A stretch of DNA of 64,000 nucleotides from Armatimonadota bacterium (GCA_016125185.1 WGMG01000002.1:186001-250000); one strand, 5' to 3'; positions 8,274 through 17,181 are shown, numbered from the stretch's first letter. Made by a program: numbers and translations. Notes: generated by a model from the letters alone, not told the origin.

Positions 8274-8924
8274 ATGATTCCCTATTCGCTTTCTCGGCGA
8301 AATGACGGCGACTTGATTTCTTCCCTGCGAGATGATCTAACCACCGCTCAAGCAAGGCGGACGGTTCGGATGTTTTCGTCCGAACCGGTGCCGCGTGAGG
8401 CGATTGAGCTTGCGATTTCGATTGCGGGCACGGCACCCAGTGGGGCTCATCGACAGCCATGGCACTTCGTCGCGATTTCGGACCCTGAATTGAAGGCGGC
8501 GATTCGAGAGAAGGTGGAAGAGGAGGAGCGGGATTTCTATGAGCGGCGCGCGCCCCAGGAGTGGTTAGATGCGCTTGCGCCGCTGGGAACAGACTTCGTG
8601 AAGACCCATATCACAGACGCGCCGTGGCTGATCGTGGTGTTTCGGCGTGACTACGATTTGCTCCCTGACGGGGGACGACTGAAGAACTACTACATGACTG
8701 AATCGGTCGGGATTGCGGTTGGCTTTCTTATTCAGGCTTTGCATCGAGCGGGATTGGCAACGCTCACTCACACGCCGGCGCCGATGACCTTTCTGCGGGA
8801 GATTTGCGGCCGGCCCATCAATGAGAAGCCATTTGTTCTGATGCCAGTCGGATACCCGGCCGAGGGTTGTGTGGTGCCCGATCTGCAGCGCAAGGGACTG
8901 GACGAAATCTCCGAATTCCGGTAG
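8274..8924 (+). CDS. FMN nitroreductase, iodotyrosine deiodinase type
   Basis: A 216-residue flavin enzyme of the nitroreductase fold. The sequence follows animal iodotyrosine deiodinase closely: RRTVRMFSSEPVP (phosphate/FMN site, R28-R32), AGTAPSGAHRQPWHF (about 51-65), VGYPAEG and VPDLQRKGLDEI at the C-terminus. The three side chains that grip the halotyrosine zwitterion in the human enzyme (Glu157, Tyr161, Lys182) have counterparts at E85, Y89 and K110 with the same spacing. Unlike the human protein it has no membrane anchor. The likely reaction is reductive dehalogenation of halotyrosines, using FMN; the natural substrate in bacteria is uncertain. It is a single gene with its own promoter-like box. 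Confidence 0.85.
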   Translation: MIPYSLSRRNDGDLISSLRDDLTTAQARRTVRMFSSEPVPREAIELAISIAGTAPSGAHRQPWHFVAISDPELKAAIREKVEEEERDFYERRAPQEWLDALAPLGTDFVKTHITDAPWLIVVFRRDYDLLPDGGRLKNYYMTESVGIAVGFLIQALHRAGLATLTHTPAPMTFLREICGRPINEKPFVLMPVGYPAEGCVVPDLQRKGLDEISEFR

Positions 8925-9227
8925 CAAAATGGCACGTTTTGGCACGAGGCAGGTCGACACCGCTGTTTCCGATCGTATCCACTTTCTCGTTACTTTATCA
9001 TTGAATGATTTATCAGATAGCGAAGAAGTGAGCGTTGGCTGTGGCGCAATAGCTGAGCACTAATAACATTGAATATTTCGGAATATTTGCCTAATATTCG
9101 TTCAAAATCGGCGGGACCTTGGTCCTAAACGGAACCTAGGATTTGGATCATCGTCTCTCTCACTAGCCATCATTCCTAATCGCATAGCATGATGATCTGT
9201 TGTTATTTTTCGGGCAAGGGTGGGGTT

Positions 9228-9256
9228 TTGACAGGATTGTTGCCTTTGCCTAATTT
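9228..9256 (+). promoter_or_regulatory. Near-consensus promoter for a candidate small RNA
   Basis: TTGACA at 9228-9233, exactly 17 bases, then TAATTT at 9251-9256. It is one of the best -35/-10 pairs in the window, yet no plausible protein gene follows. Confidence 0.6.
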
Positions 9257-9262
9257 TTCATT

Positions 9263-9430
9263 TTGATTGGCACTTCCTCTTTTACCTATAAGATTTTTCT
9301 TACACCGGGAACACCTTTTCGCAAGCGTCGTCAATGACTTTAGAATACGTCTAACAGTGCCCTGGGACGACGGTATTCACGACATAGCATTGGGGCGGCT
9401 CTCATCGAACTTCATGCCGCCTCTTTTTTT
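9263..9430 (+). ncRNA. Candidate small RNA of about 165 nt
   Basis: Transcription from the promoter at 9228-9256 would start near 9263 and end at the terminator hairpin at 9392-9430. The only ORF (TTG at 9267) runs through the terminator into the opposite-strand methyltransferase gene and has no ribosome site, so a protein is unlikely. The region is AT-richer than its surroundings. It does not show the hallmarks of RNase P RNA, SRP RNA, tmRNA or 6S RNA that I could look for by eye. Rated as a prediction only. Confidence 0.4.
9392..9430 (+). terminator. Intrinsic terminator of the candidate small RNA
   Basis: Eight-pair stem GGGGCGGC/GCCGCCTC (one G-T pair), 16-base loop, then seven T. The orientation fits plus-strand transcription. 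It ends where the convergent methyltransferase gene ends. Confidence 0.65.
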
Positions 9431-10118
9431 ACTTCTTGAACGCGATCCAGGCTCCCCAAAAGAGGCTTGAAAAGAATCGTTGAGGGCGTTCGAAGCCGGT
9501 TTGATCCAGGAGCTCTAAAATTTTGTTTTCCGACTTGGGAGGGTCGGCCCCTTCCAGTATTCGGCCCAGCTTGGCGTGAACTTCGGCCTCAGCGACGCCT
9601 TGGGACCTCCACCTCTCCGCCCAAGCGCCCAGAAAGAGAGGATGGTCGGCGTAGGCGAGACAGTTGCCCGCAAGCACGAACGGAGCTCCGGTTCGCAAAC
9701 GCTTCGCGATGGAAGCAAGAAGGTCGATTTTGGCCGACTCTCCAGGAAGATGGTGAAGCACGCCAATCAATGTCGCTCCGTCAAACATGTTGTTTTCTGG
9801 CAGGTCGTGAACATACCCCTCGCAAAATTCGACGCGATCGTTCATGTCGGCTTGTCTGATTCGCGATCGGGCGATTTCCATCATTGGAGAGGAAGGGTCA
9901 ACGGCGGTGAAAGTCCAACCGGCTTCTCGTTCTCCCAACAAAGTGATCTCTTTGGCCGGTCCACCCGCACCAGCGATGAGCAAGCGGCGCTGGGAACCCG
10001 CGCCGAGGGCGACTCGTAGTAGGCAAGCAGTAAGTTCGTGACACGCGTCATACCCAGCTAGGGCAATACGACTCTGTTCCTCATACTCTGCTGCCCGCGA
10101 CGAATCGAATTTCTGCAC
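9429..10118 (-). CDS. SAM-dependent methyltransferase, class I
   Basis: About 229 residues from the GTG at 10118. Motif I is LLIAGAGGPAKE, motif II is FTAVDPSSPMM, post-motif II is DRVEFCEGYVHDLP, and motif IV is FDGATLIGVLHHLP, as in small-molecule methyltransferases. The acceptor is unknown. An upstream in-frame ATG at 10166 would make the gene overlap the divergent ABC transporter start, and the extra residues are poor in family character, so the GTG is preferred. Confidence 0.75.
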   Translation of the reverse strand: MQKFDSSRAAEYEEQSRIALAGYDACHELTACLLRVALGAGSQRRLLIAGAGGPAKEITLLGEREAGWTFTAVDPSSPMMEIARSRIRQADMNDRVEFCEGYVHDLPENNMFDGATLIGVLHHLPGESAKIDLLASIAKRLRTGAPFVLAGNCLAYADHPLFLGAWAERWRSQGVAEAEVHAKLGRILEGADPPKSENKILELLDQTGFERPQRFFSSLFWGAWIAFKK

Positions 10119-10156
10119 CCTACCATGCTGACGCAAACCCGACCCTTTATGCCACG

Positions 10157-11950
10157 ATGAAACCAATGCCCGACGAAACTCCTGGACTGAAGCGCCTGTG
10201 GCAATATGCCCGCCCGCACCGAAGCCGCGTGGTCGCGGCGACGATCTACACGACTTTAGGCAAGGTGATGGATGTCGTGCCGGAGATTCTTATCGGCGCA
10301 GTGATCGACGTGATCGTTCGGGGTCAAAACTCGTTCTTCGCTGTCGAATTTGGCATCACCGACCGGTGGAAACAGCTTATTCTTCTGACGATCGCGAACG
10401 GCTTGTGCTGGGTGTTCGAGTCGCTCTTTGGCTACCTCAGCGCGTTGAACTGGCGAAATCTCTCTCAGAGTATCGAGCACGACATTCGGACCGAGTTGTA
10501 TTCGCACGTGCAGAAGCTGGAGGTTGCCTGGTTTGAAGACACGACGAGCGGCGGCTTGCTCAGCGTTTTGAACGACGACATCAACCAGTTGGAGCGATTT
10601 TTGGACGGCGGCGCGGCGTCGATCATCACGGTGTTTTGGAACGTGATTTTGGTGGGCGCGGTGTTCTACGCCAGTTCCCCACTCTTGACGCTTCTGGCGT
10701 TCCTGCCGATTCCGATCATTGTTTTGGGTTCGATCAAGTATCAGAAGAGCCTGAAGCCGCGGTATGCGAAGGTGCGCGAGGCGGTGGCAGAACTCAGTTC
10801 GACCATCAATACCAATTTGGGCGGAATTACGACGATCAAGGCGTTTACGGCCGAGGATCGGGAGGCGAAGCGGATCGCGAAGGTTTCGGACGACTATCGT
10901 CTGGCGAACGAAGAAGCGATCAAGTATTCGGCGGCGTTTGTGCCGCTGATTCGGATGGTGATTCTGGCGGGCTTTACGTGCACGCTCGTTTTCGGAGGAT
11001 GGCTGGTGCTGAACGGCAAGATGCAGGTCGGCATTTATTCGGTGCTGGTGTTCATGACGCAGCGCCTACTGTGGCCGATGACGAGCCTGGGCGATACGTT
11101 GGATCTGTATCAGAGGGCGATGGCGTCGGTTAAGCGCATCTTCGATCTGCTGGGAGTCGAGCCGAAGATGCCGGAAGGGGTCCAAGCGCTTGAGGCTCCC
11201 GTGCGAGGCGAGATTCGGTTTGAGGGCGTTCGATTCGGTTACGAAGAAGGCACAGATATTCTGAAAGGGATCGACCTGCATGTGCCGAGTGGCGAGACTC
11301 ACGCGATCGTTGGGGCGACTGGCGCGGGCAAGTCGACGGTTATTCGGTTGTTGCTCCGGTTCCACGACCCGGTTGCGGGTCGGGTTTTGATCGACGGGCA
11401 GGACCTGAAGACGCTTTCGTATACCAGCTTGCGAAGCGCCTCGGGGTACGTCAGTCAGGACGTCTTTTTGTTTCACGGCACCGTGCGAGATAACATCGCG
11501 TACGGCCGCCAAGATGCCTCGGACGAGGAGATCGAGAATGCGGCGAAGTTGGCGGAGGCGCACGAGTTTATTCTTGCTTTGCCGAACGGGTACGCAACAG
11601 TGGTTGGTGAGCGCGGACAAAAGCTCTCGGGCGGCCAGCGGCAGCGGCTTTCGCTTGCGAGGGCGATCCTGCGCGATCCGGCGATTCTGATTTTGGATGA
11701 GGCGACCTCGGCGGTGGACAACGAAACCGAAGCGGCGATTCAGCGGTCGCTCGCGCATGTGACGAAAGGTCGGACTTCGGTCGTGATCGCGCACCGGTTG
11801 TCGACGGTACGCGATGCGGATCGGATTTGGGTATTGGAAGCGGGTCAGGTTACGGAGTCGGGGACACACGACGAGCTGATCCGGAACAATGGCTTGTATG
11901 CGGCGCTGTGGCGGGTTCAGACGGGTGAGCTTGTGGCGGCGGGGGTTTAG
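10157..11950 (+). CDS. ABC exporter, fused membrane and ATPase domains
   Basis: A 597-residue half-transporter of the MsbA/multidrug type. Six transmembrane helices occupy about residues 20-310. The ATPase domain follows with Walker A GATGAGKST (about 389-397), Q-loop VSQDVFLF, signature LSGGQRQR, Walker B ILILDEATS and switch IAHRLST. It is expected to work as a homodimer exporting lipid, drug or peptide; the substrate cannot be read from sequence. The ATG at 10157 is used; a second ATG at 10166 is equally possible. It is divergent from the methyltransferase gene. No terminator is seen; a repeat-rich gap follows. Confidence 0.9.
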   Translation: MKPMPDETPGLKRLWQYARPHRSRVVAATIYTTLGKVMDVVPEILIGAVIDVIVRGQNSFFAVEFGITDRWKQLILLTIANGLCWVFESLFGYLSALNWRNLSQSIEHDIRTELYSHVQKLEVAWFEDTTSGGLLSVLNDDINQLERFLDGGAASIITVFWNVILVGAVFYASSPLLTLLAFLPIPIIVLGSIKYQKSLKPRYAKVREAVAELSSTINTNLGGITTIKAFTAEDREAKRIAKVSDDYRLANEEAIKYSAAFVPLIRMVILAGFTCTLVFGGWLVLNGKMQVGIYSVLVFMTQRLLWPMTSLGDTLDLYQRAMASVKRIFDLLGVEPKMPEGVQALEAPVRGEIRFEGVRFGYEEGTDILKGIDLHVPSGETHAIVGATGAGKSTVIRLLLRFHDPVAGRVLIDGQDLKTLSYTSLRSASGYVSQDVFLFHGTVRDNIAYGRQDASDEEIENAAKLAEAHEFILALPNGYATVVGERGQKLSGGQRQRLSLARAILRDPAILILDEATSAVDNETEAAIQRSLAHVTKGRTSVVIAHRLSTVRDADRIWVLEAGQVTESGTHDELIRNNGLYAALWRVQTGELVAAGV

Positions 11951-12075
11951 TTTATCTGCGGCCCAGCAAAGCTTTCAGCCCCCCTCCGGTTCACTTCGTT
12001 CACCGACTCGGCAGGGCTGCGACGTGTTGGTAATTCATATGGCGGGCGAGACGCCCACCCTCCGACGTCTTCATG

Positions 12076-12099
12076 GTGGGCAGGATGCCCACCCTCCCA
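12076..12099 (+). repeat. GGGC-hairpin/ACCCTCCCA repeat, copy 1
   Basis: Stem GTGGGC-AGGAT-GCCCAC followed by CCTCCCA. 23 of 24 bases match the copy at 15437-15460. Confidence 0.8.
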
Positions 12100-12574
12100 A
12101 TGGCTTCGCAATGCGATATTGGTGGGCAGTTCCGACTTTCTAGCGAGGGCAAGATGCCTCCGCCCCCAAACACAAGTCCGTAAAGAGTTCACGAATGGTT
12201 GACCAATTTGGTCTCCCCTCCGTCTTCCGCTTTCAGCGGAATCCACCTCCCCGCTGGGGCGGAGCGTGGTGTATCGACTTGGCTGGAGAGTTTTCGTGGA
12301 TGAACAAAGATCACCCACCCTTCTTCTGGAAGGGGAATTTGGTTTGGCCGTCGCTTTTCGAAGCGCTGGTCAAGAGGTCTCGTCTTTTGGCGACTTTGAA
12401 CCTCAGAACCTCGGCTTGGAGATTCAAGAGTCGTCGAAAGCCTCGGCACTGAGGAAGCGCTTACCGGGCCTTTCCGCAACGCCCTGCCGGATGACCACTA
12501 CTCGCCGAAGGTTGGACTCCCAGTTTCATGCGAAGCCACATTATTGGCAGGCGAGACGTCCACCCTGCTGGTTT

Positions 12575-12624
12575 AGCGAAGCAGGCTTCGCTGATTGAAA
12601 GCTCAAGCAGGCTCGAGCACTCCA
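12575..12624 (+). repeat. Double CAGG-loop hairpin element, copy 1
   Basis: Hairpin AGCGAAG-CAGG-CTTCGCT (12575-12592), a short spacer, then GCTCAAG-CAGG-CTCGAGC (12601-12618) followed by ACTCCA. The same layout with a different second stem occurs at 51652-51699. Confidence 0.75.
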
Positions 12625-12687
12625 TATGGGCTGACCTACTTCGTCGATCTTCCGCAGGCGAGGCCGCCCGCCCCCCCCCCTCCCATT

Positions 12688-13668
12688 CTAGGCGGGTTCG
12701 GGGGCGACTTTGGCGGGGCGGGACATGCGGTAGCGGTCCAGGGCGACGGCGACAACGATGATGGTTCCGGTGATGATTTCCTGAATCCAGTTGTCGATGC
12801 CGAGCTGAGAACAACCCATATTGATCGTCGTCATGATCAGGGTTCCAATCGCGGCGCCGAGCATGTTTCCTTCGCCACCCAGAAGGCTTCCGCCACCGAT
12901 GACAACGGCGGCGATCATCTTGAGTTCTTCACCCACGGCGATGGTGGGGTCACCGATGCCGACACGGGAAACCTGCATGAGGCCAGCGATGCCAGCAAAG
13001 AGGCCGCCGATGGTGTAGACACCAATCTTGACGCGGGAAATATTGATGCCGCAGAGGCGCGCGGTCTTTTCGTTTGAACCCACCGCAACGACGTTTCGGC
13101 CGAAGACAGTGCGGTGCAGGACCCACGTCATGACGATGAGCAGAGCAATCCAAACCCAACCACCCTTGGGGATGACCTGCCACTTCTCGGTCTTGCCGAG
13201 GGCGGCAGTGAACATGTGAATCCAGGTGTCGGGGACGCTACTGACGGTTTGCTCGTGGGAGAAGCCTTTGGCAACGCCGCGGAAAATGAGCATGGTGGCA
13301 AGCGTGACGATGAAGGGTCCGACCTTGAGTTTGGCGACCAAAAGTCCGTTGATGAATCCCGCGATGAGGCCGCATAGGATACTGACTCCAATACCGATGA
13401 ACGGGTTATTCGTCGCTTTGAGAGCGATGGCCACGACGACGGTCGTGAGCGCGATGGTGGAGCCGGGGCTGAGGTCGATGCCGCCAGTCATGATGACGTA
13501 GGCCATGCCGATGGCACCGAGACCGACGATGACGGCCTGGCGCATCATGAGTTCGAAATTGCCTGGCGTCAGGAACGAATGATCGCTGTAGACGTGGAGC
13601 AGGACCCCGAAGATAATGCAGATGACCACCCAGGCCAAGAACACGCCAAGCACACCTTTGGCTTTCAT
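12688..13668 (-). CDS. Sugar ABC transporter permease, ribose (RbsC) type
   Basis: A 326-residue inner-membrane protein with about ten hydrophobic segments and the family motifs VIMTGGIDLSPGS near residue 70 and GGSLLGGEGNMLGAAIG near residue 270. It forms the channel of a high-affinity importer for a simple sugar. The ATG at 13668 overlaps the TGA of the ATPase gene, which fixes the start; the longer open frame upstream lies inside the ATPase gene. No binding protein gene is adjacent; the best partner in the window is at 29551. Which sugar is carried is not evident. Confidence 0.9.
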   Translation of the reverse strand: MKAKGVLGVFLAWVVICIIFGVLLHVYSDHSFLTPGNFELMMRQAVIVGLGAIGMAYVIMTGGIDLSPGSTIALTTVVVAIALKATNNPFIGIGVSILCGLIAGFINGLLVAKLKVGPFIVTLATMLIFRGVAKGFSHEQTVSSVPDTWIHMFTAALGKTEKWQVIPKGGWVWIALLIVMTWVLHRTVFGRNVVAVGSNEKTARLCGINISRVKIGVYTIGGLFAGIAGLMQVSRVGIGDPTIAVGEELKMIAAVVIGGGSLLGGEGNMLGAAIGTLIMTTINMGCSQLGIDNWIQEIITGTIIVVAVALDRYRMSRPAKVAPEPA

Positions 13669-15119
13669 GAAACTACGCACAACTCCATCAGCTTTTCTTG
13701 ATTGGTCTCGCTCACCGGCACGAAGTCGGAGAGGCGACCACGGCTCATCACCGCGACCCGGTCGCAAATTCCCAATAGTTCCGGCAGGTATGAGCTTACG
13801 ATCAGCACCGCTTTGCCCTCCTTCGCCAGTCCGTCGATTAGTTCGTAGATTTCGGCTTTACTGCCGATGTCGATGCCGCGGGTGGGTTCATCGAGGATGA
13901 GCACGTCGCAACCTGAGTGAAGCAGACGGGCGATGGCGACCTTCTGCTGGTTTCCGCCGGAGAGCTCGCCGATGTTTTGGGTCACCGTTCGCGTTTTGAC
14001 CCGCAGCTTTTTGGCAAATTCATCGGCGACCTTGTCATTTTCTTTGGCAGAGAACGTCCAGCCCTTGCGGCCCGGAAAGGTCAGGTTTTCGGCGATCGAC
14101 ATGGTGAGAGCCAGCCCTTCTTCCTTTCGGTCCTCGCTGAGGAAGCCGGCCCCGGCAAGCCACGACGACTGGATCGACTTGGGGTGGTTTGAGCCGATGG
14201 TGATTTGACCGACCTTGACGGAGTCGAGGTGGAAGATGGCGCGAAGGAGTTCGGTTCGCCCAGCACCGTTTAGTCCGGCGATGCCGCAGACCTCGCCGCG
14301 ATGGAGGGTGAAGCTTGCGTCGTTTGGTTTTTGGCCCGCGCCGGTGAGGTTTTCGACGGTGAGAAGCGGTTCGCCAGGGACACGTGTGGATCGGGGGAAC
14401 AGTTCATTCATCTCGCGGCCAACCATGTGGCGGATGATTTCCGGCTCGGTGATGTCCTTCATGTGCGAACCGTAGACCATCGAGCCATCGCGGAGGATGG
14501 CGATGCGGTCGGCGATTTCGCGGAGTTCATCCAGGAAGTGGGAAATGTACACGATGCCCTTGCCTTGATCCTTCAGCCTCAGGACGAGGTCGAACAGCTT
14601 ATGGATGTCGGCTTTGGTAAGGCTGCTGGTGGGCTCGTCGAGGAGGACGTATTCGGCGTTGATGGCCTGGGTGCGAGCGATCTCGACGACCTGCTGGAGC
14701 GAAATCGAGAGGCTTCGAATTTCGGTGCGGGGGTCGAGGTTGGGGTAGCCCAACATCTCGAGGATAGGTTTGGCTTTGGCTTCGGCGTCTTTGGGCGAAA
14801 AACCGCCGAGGCCCATTTGACCGAGGAAGATGTTCTCGGCGACGGTCATATGGGGGCAGAGCGCGAGTTCCTGGTGGACGAGCGAGACTCCGTGGGCAAG
14901 GGCATCTTGGGGGCTTCGCGGGACGTACGGCTTTTCGCTGAGCGTAAGTTCACCGGTATCTGGCCGTTCCTCGCCGGAGATGATGCGCATCATCGTGCTT
15001 TTGCCGCTTCCGTTTTCGCCAGCGAGGGCGAGCACTTCGCCGGGACGCACCTGGAGGGAAACGTTGATGAGCGCCCGGGTCTGGCCATAGCTCTTATGAA
15101 TTCCTTTGGCTTCCAGCAT
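13665..15119 (-). CDS. Sugar ABC transporter ATPase, ribose (RbsA) type, two ATPase domains
   Basis: A 484-residue protein with tandem nucleotide-binding domains. The first has Walker A GENGSGKST (about 35-43), Walker B YVLLDEPTS and switch-like VYISHFLDE. The second has the degenerate Walker A GLNGAGRTE, signature LSGGNQQK and LILDEPTRGID. This is the normal layout for the ribose/xylose/galactose group. It energises the permease encoded immediately downstream, with which it shares an ATGA overlap. A TATAGC box lies 13 bases before the ATG, with no Shine-Dalgarno sequence. Confidence 0.92.
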   Translation of the reverse strand: MLEAKGIHKSYGQTRALINVSLQVRPGEVLALAGENGSGKSTMMRIISGEERPDTGELTLSEKPYVPRSPQDALAHGVSLVHQELALCPHMTVAENIFLGQMGLGGFSPKDAEAKAKPILEMLGYPNLDPRTEIRSLSISLQQVVEIARTQAINAEYVLLDEPTSSLTKADIHKLFDLVLRLKDQGKGIVYISHFLDELREIADRIAILRDGSMVYGSHMKDITEPEIIRHMVGREMNELFPRSTRVPGEPLLTVENLTGAGQKPNDASFTLHRGEVCGIAGLNGAGRTELLRAIFHLDSVKVGQITIGSNHPKSIQSSWLAGAGFLSEDRKEEGLALTMSIAENLTFPGRKGWTFSAKENDKVADEFAKKLRVKTRTVTQNIGELSGGNQQKVAIARLLHSGCDVLILDEPTRGIDIGSKAEIYELIDGLAKEGKAVLIVSSYLPELLGICDRVAVMSRGRLSDFVPVSETNQEKLMELCVVS

Positions 15120-15587
15120 CGCAAACGTTTCCGGCTATATGTTGTACCTGTTTGAGGCGCGGCTGAATGTGCCGTGAATACTTGATTCACGGTTGGCGAT
15201 AAGGATAGTTAGGGAGGGGTGTCAGGCTCTCTGGTCTTGAGTCTTGGTCAATATGTGGAGTGGCAGTCCCGATTCGATTCGCTCATTCACCTCGTGAGGC
15301 TCGGCGGGAACCTCGTGATGCCCACCTTCCCGGTCGATCTCCATGTTCTGGCAAGGAAGAATCGGATTTCTACTCCGAGACTCTGCGGCTTACCACAGGA
15401 CGGGCGTCTTTGCCCCCAAGGGGCAATTCACTTTTGGTGGGCAAGATGCCCACCCTCCCAGTAGCATCGCTGTTCCCTTTCAAATTGTGGCGGTCGAAAT
15501 ATAGAGTTAATGTGCGCGCAGTTTTGGCTCTCTTGAACCCTCAGAACCTCCGCATTCAAGTTCAAAAAGTGAGACTCCGACCTCGTT
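15120..15587. other. Gap with dispersed repeats, no gene
   Basis: 468 bases without a convincing ORF. It holds the hairpin repeat at 15437-15460 and, at about 15534-15563, a block (GAACCCTCAGAACCTC) shared with about 12398. No terminator with a T-run was found. Confidence 0.5.
15437..15460 (+). repeat. GGGC-hairpin/ACCCTCCCA repeat, copy 2
   Basis: Stem GTGGGC-AAGAT-GCCCAC followed by CCTCCCA, one base different from the copy at 12076. Confidence 0.8.
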
Positions 15588-16802
15588 CTAAGGAACGAGG
15601 CGGACAAGGGTGCCGTTGTTGAGGTTCACGACCATGATTTCGCCGTTACGATCGGGGTTGAAAGAGACTGGGCCGGAAATATCCGTTCCGTTGAGGGATG
15701 AATTGATGTCGCTGGTGTGATCCATGGATGCCCCGAGCGAAGTCGAGACGGCTTCACCACCAGAACGAGCGAACGGGATCGAGACGATCTTCGAGGTGAT
15801 GTAGTCACCGAAGAAGTACCGACCTTGAAGGCTGGCATCGAGGGCGGTGCCATGGTAAACGAATCCGCCGATGATCGATTCACCGAAGCCATGGCCGTAC
15901 TCGAAGAACGGGTCGCTAAACGGAGTTGAGAACGCAGGGCCAGGGTTTCCGGTGCCGTGGAGACCTTCGCGGAGGCTCCAACCAAAGTTGCGTCCTCCAC
16001 CCGAGATTGGCACATAATCGACCTCTTCGTAAGCGTCCTGACCGACATCGGCGATGAGGAATCCGTTGGAAGTGGAATCGAAAGTCCATCGGAACGGATT
16101 TCGGAGCCCGAACGCCCAGATTTCGGGGTTGACACCGGCCGTATTGAACCAAGGATTGTCGGTCGGGACGTGGTAGTTCTGTTCGGGGTCGCCAGCAAAA
16201 TCGTCGGACGTTACGTCGATGCGGAGGATTTTGCCTAGGAAGGATGTGGGAGTTTGGGCGTAATTGTTGGGGTCGTTGCCACTGCCACCGTCGCCAGTCA
16301 TTAGATAGAGCATTCCGTCGGAGCCGAAGTTGATGGAGCCGCCTTTGTGGTTGGCGGTGACCGGTTGCTGGAAGGAGAAGATCGGGAAGGGATTGCTCAT
16401 GGTGAGCCCATCGCCGCTCATGGTGTAGCGGACGATCCGGGTTTCAATAGGCGAACCGGCATTGTAGTGCAGATAGACGTAGTGGTTTGAGGAGAAATTG
16501 GGGTCGAAGGCCATGCCGAGAAGACCACATTCGCCGTCGGTAACGACGGTCCCGCTGATATCGAGGACATCGGCGGATTGAAGGACGTCGTTGGTGAGGA
16601 GGCGTACGTGGCCAGGGCGCTCGATAACGTAGGCGAGAGTGGGGCTAGCGGGGTTGACCAGGTACAGCATCGGCTGGTTGAAGCCAGAGGCGACGAGTTG
16701 ACCGTGGATGGCGGGGACGGGGGCGCTGGTGGACGATCCTCCGCAGGCGAGAAGCACGGCGAAAAAGAGAGCGGCGAATACCCAACGAACCCTTGCGAGC
16801 AT
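15588..16802 (-). CDS. PQQ-dependent glucose/sorbosone dehydrogenase-like lipoprotein
   Basis: A 404-residue lipoprotein (lipobox LLAC at about 17-20, then GGSS). The rest is a six-bladed beta-propeller of the soluble glucose dehydrogenase/Hhip group. Signature blocks are ECGLLGMAFDPNF with HYVYLHY, NHKGGSINFGSDGMLYLMTGDGG, LGKILRIDV, IWAFGLRNPFRWTFD, DVGQDAYEEVDYVP and IGGFVYHG. Members oxidise sugars with PQQ and Ca2+, though many environmental homologues are untested. It is a paralogue of the gene at 19140-20384; the two flank the kelch gene. A TATAAT box lies six bases before the ATG. Confidence 0.85.
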   Translation of the reverse strand: MLARVRWVFAALFFAVLLACGGSSTSAPVPAIHGQLVASGFNQPMLYLVNPASPTLAYVIERPGHVRLLTNDVLQSADVLDISGTVVTDGECGLLGMAFDPNFSSNHYVYLHYNAGSPIETRIVRYTMSGDGLTMSNPFPIFSFQQPVTANHKGGSINFGSDGMLYLMTGDGGSGNDPNNYAQTPTSFLGKILRIDVTSDDFAGDPEQNYHVPTDNPWFNTAGVNPEIWAFGLRNPFRWTFDSTSNGFLIADVGQDAYEEVDYVPISGGGRNFGWSLREGLHGTGNPGPAFSTPFSDPFFEYGHGFGESIIGGFVYHGTALDASLQGRYFFGDYITSKIVSIPFARSGGEAVSTSLGASMDHTSDINSSLNGTDISGPVSFNPDRNGEIMVVNLNNGTLVRLVP

Positions 16803-16808
16803 TCGGCA

Positions 16809-16814
16809 ATTATA
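16809..16814 (-). promoter_or_regulatory. TATAAT box six bases before the dehydrogenase start
   Basis: On the minus strand TATAAT, then TGCCGA, then the ATG at 16802. A perfect -10 box with no room for a leader. Confidence 0.65.
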
Positions 16815-17181
16815 CTGGGGGACCTCGGTATTCCTTGCGATTTGCGCCTGATTCGTGAGCGGGACGCTCGCGGTCTCCTAGTCTTTGCGATGGCTAGAAG
16901 CCTCTGCCCGAAACATGCTCCGACTCGTAACCTCGGCCGAGCCTGCCACGGCTGGTTCTGTTGGCCCCGGTAGCAATACTGATGACTAATGTATACAATT
17001 AGGTCAAGATTCTAATCTTTAATATCGACTAAAAAGTCAAGATAACTCTTATAAAATCACTGCTTGCATGTATTGCTGTGCTTTGATACCATTAGGTATG
17101 GTGGGTTTGCCATCGAGTATAGGGTTGGGGTAATCGCGCGTGGCCCAAGTCATGGCAAAGTACTGATAAGGCAGATATCGA
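16815..17181. promoter_or_regulatory. Gap upstream of the kelch gene, possible promoter near 17064
   Basis: About 370 bases, AT-rich towards its right half. TTGCAT at 17064-17069 and TACCAT at 17087-17092 are 17 bases apart and could be the kelch promoter, leaving a leader of roughly 80 bases. A small hairpin ATACC-ATTA-GGTAT spans 17086-17099. No riboswitch class was recognised. Confidence 0.35.

Larger units (their letters stand above)
11951..12687. repeat. Repeat-rich gap without a gene
   Basis: 737 bases with only short, unconvincing ORFs. It holds several short hairpins of the GGGC...GCCC-ACCC type: 12041-12060, 12076-12099, 12145-12160 and a diverged copy near 12546. It also holds the double CAGG-loop element at 12575-12624. 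A block at about 12398-12427 (TTGAACCTCAGAACCTC) recurs at about 15534. A run of ten C lies near 12670. It reads like accumulated small dispersed repeats, not decayed genes. Confidence 0.55.

Noticed and set aside
9267-9470. A 67-residue ORF inside the candidate small RNA
   Set aside because: TTG start without ribosome site, passes through the terminator and ends inside the methyltransferase gene.
12195-12761. Several 80-110 residue ORFs in the repeat-rich gap
   Set aside because: They consist of repeat and hairpin sequence, overlap each other on both strands and show no protein family features.
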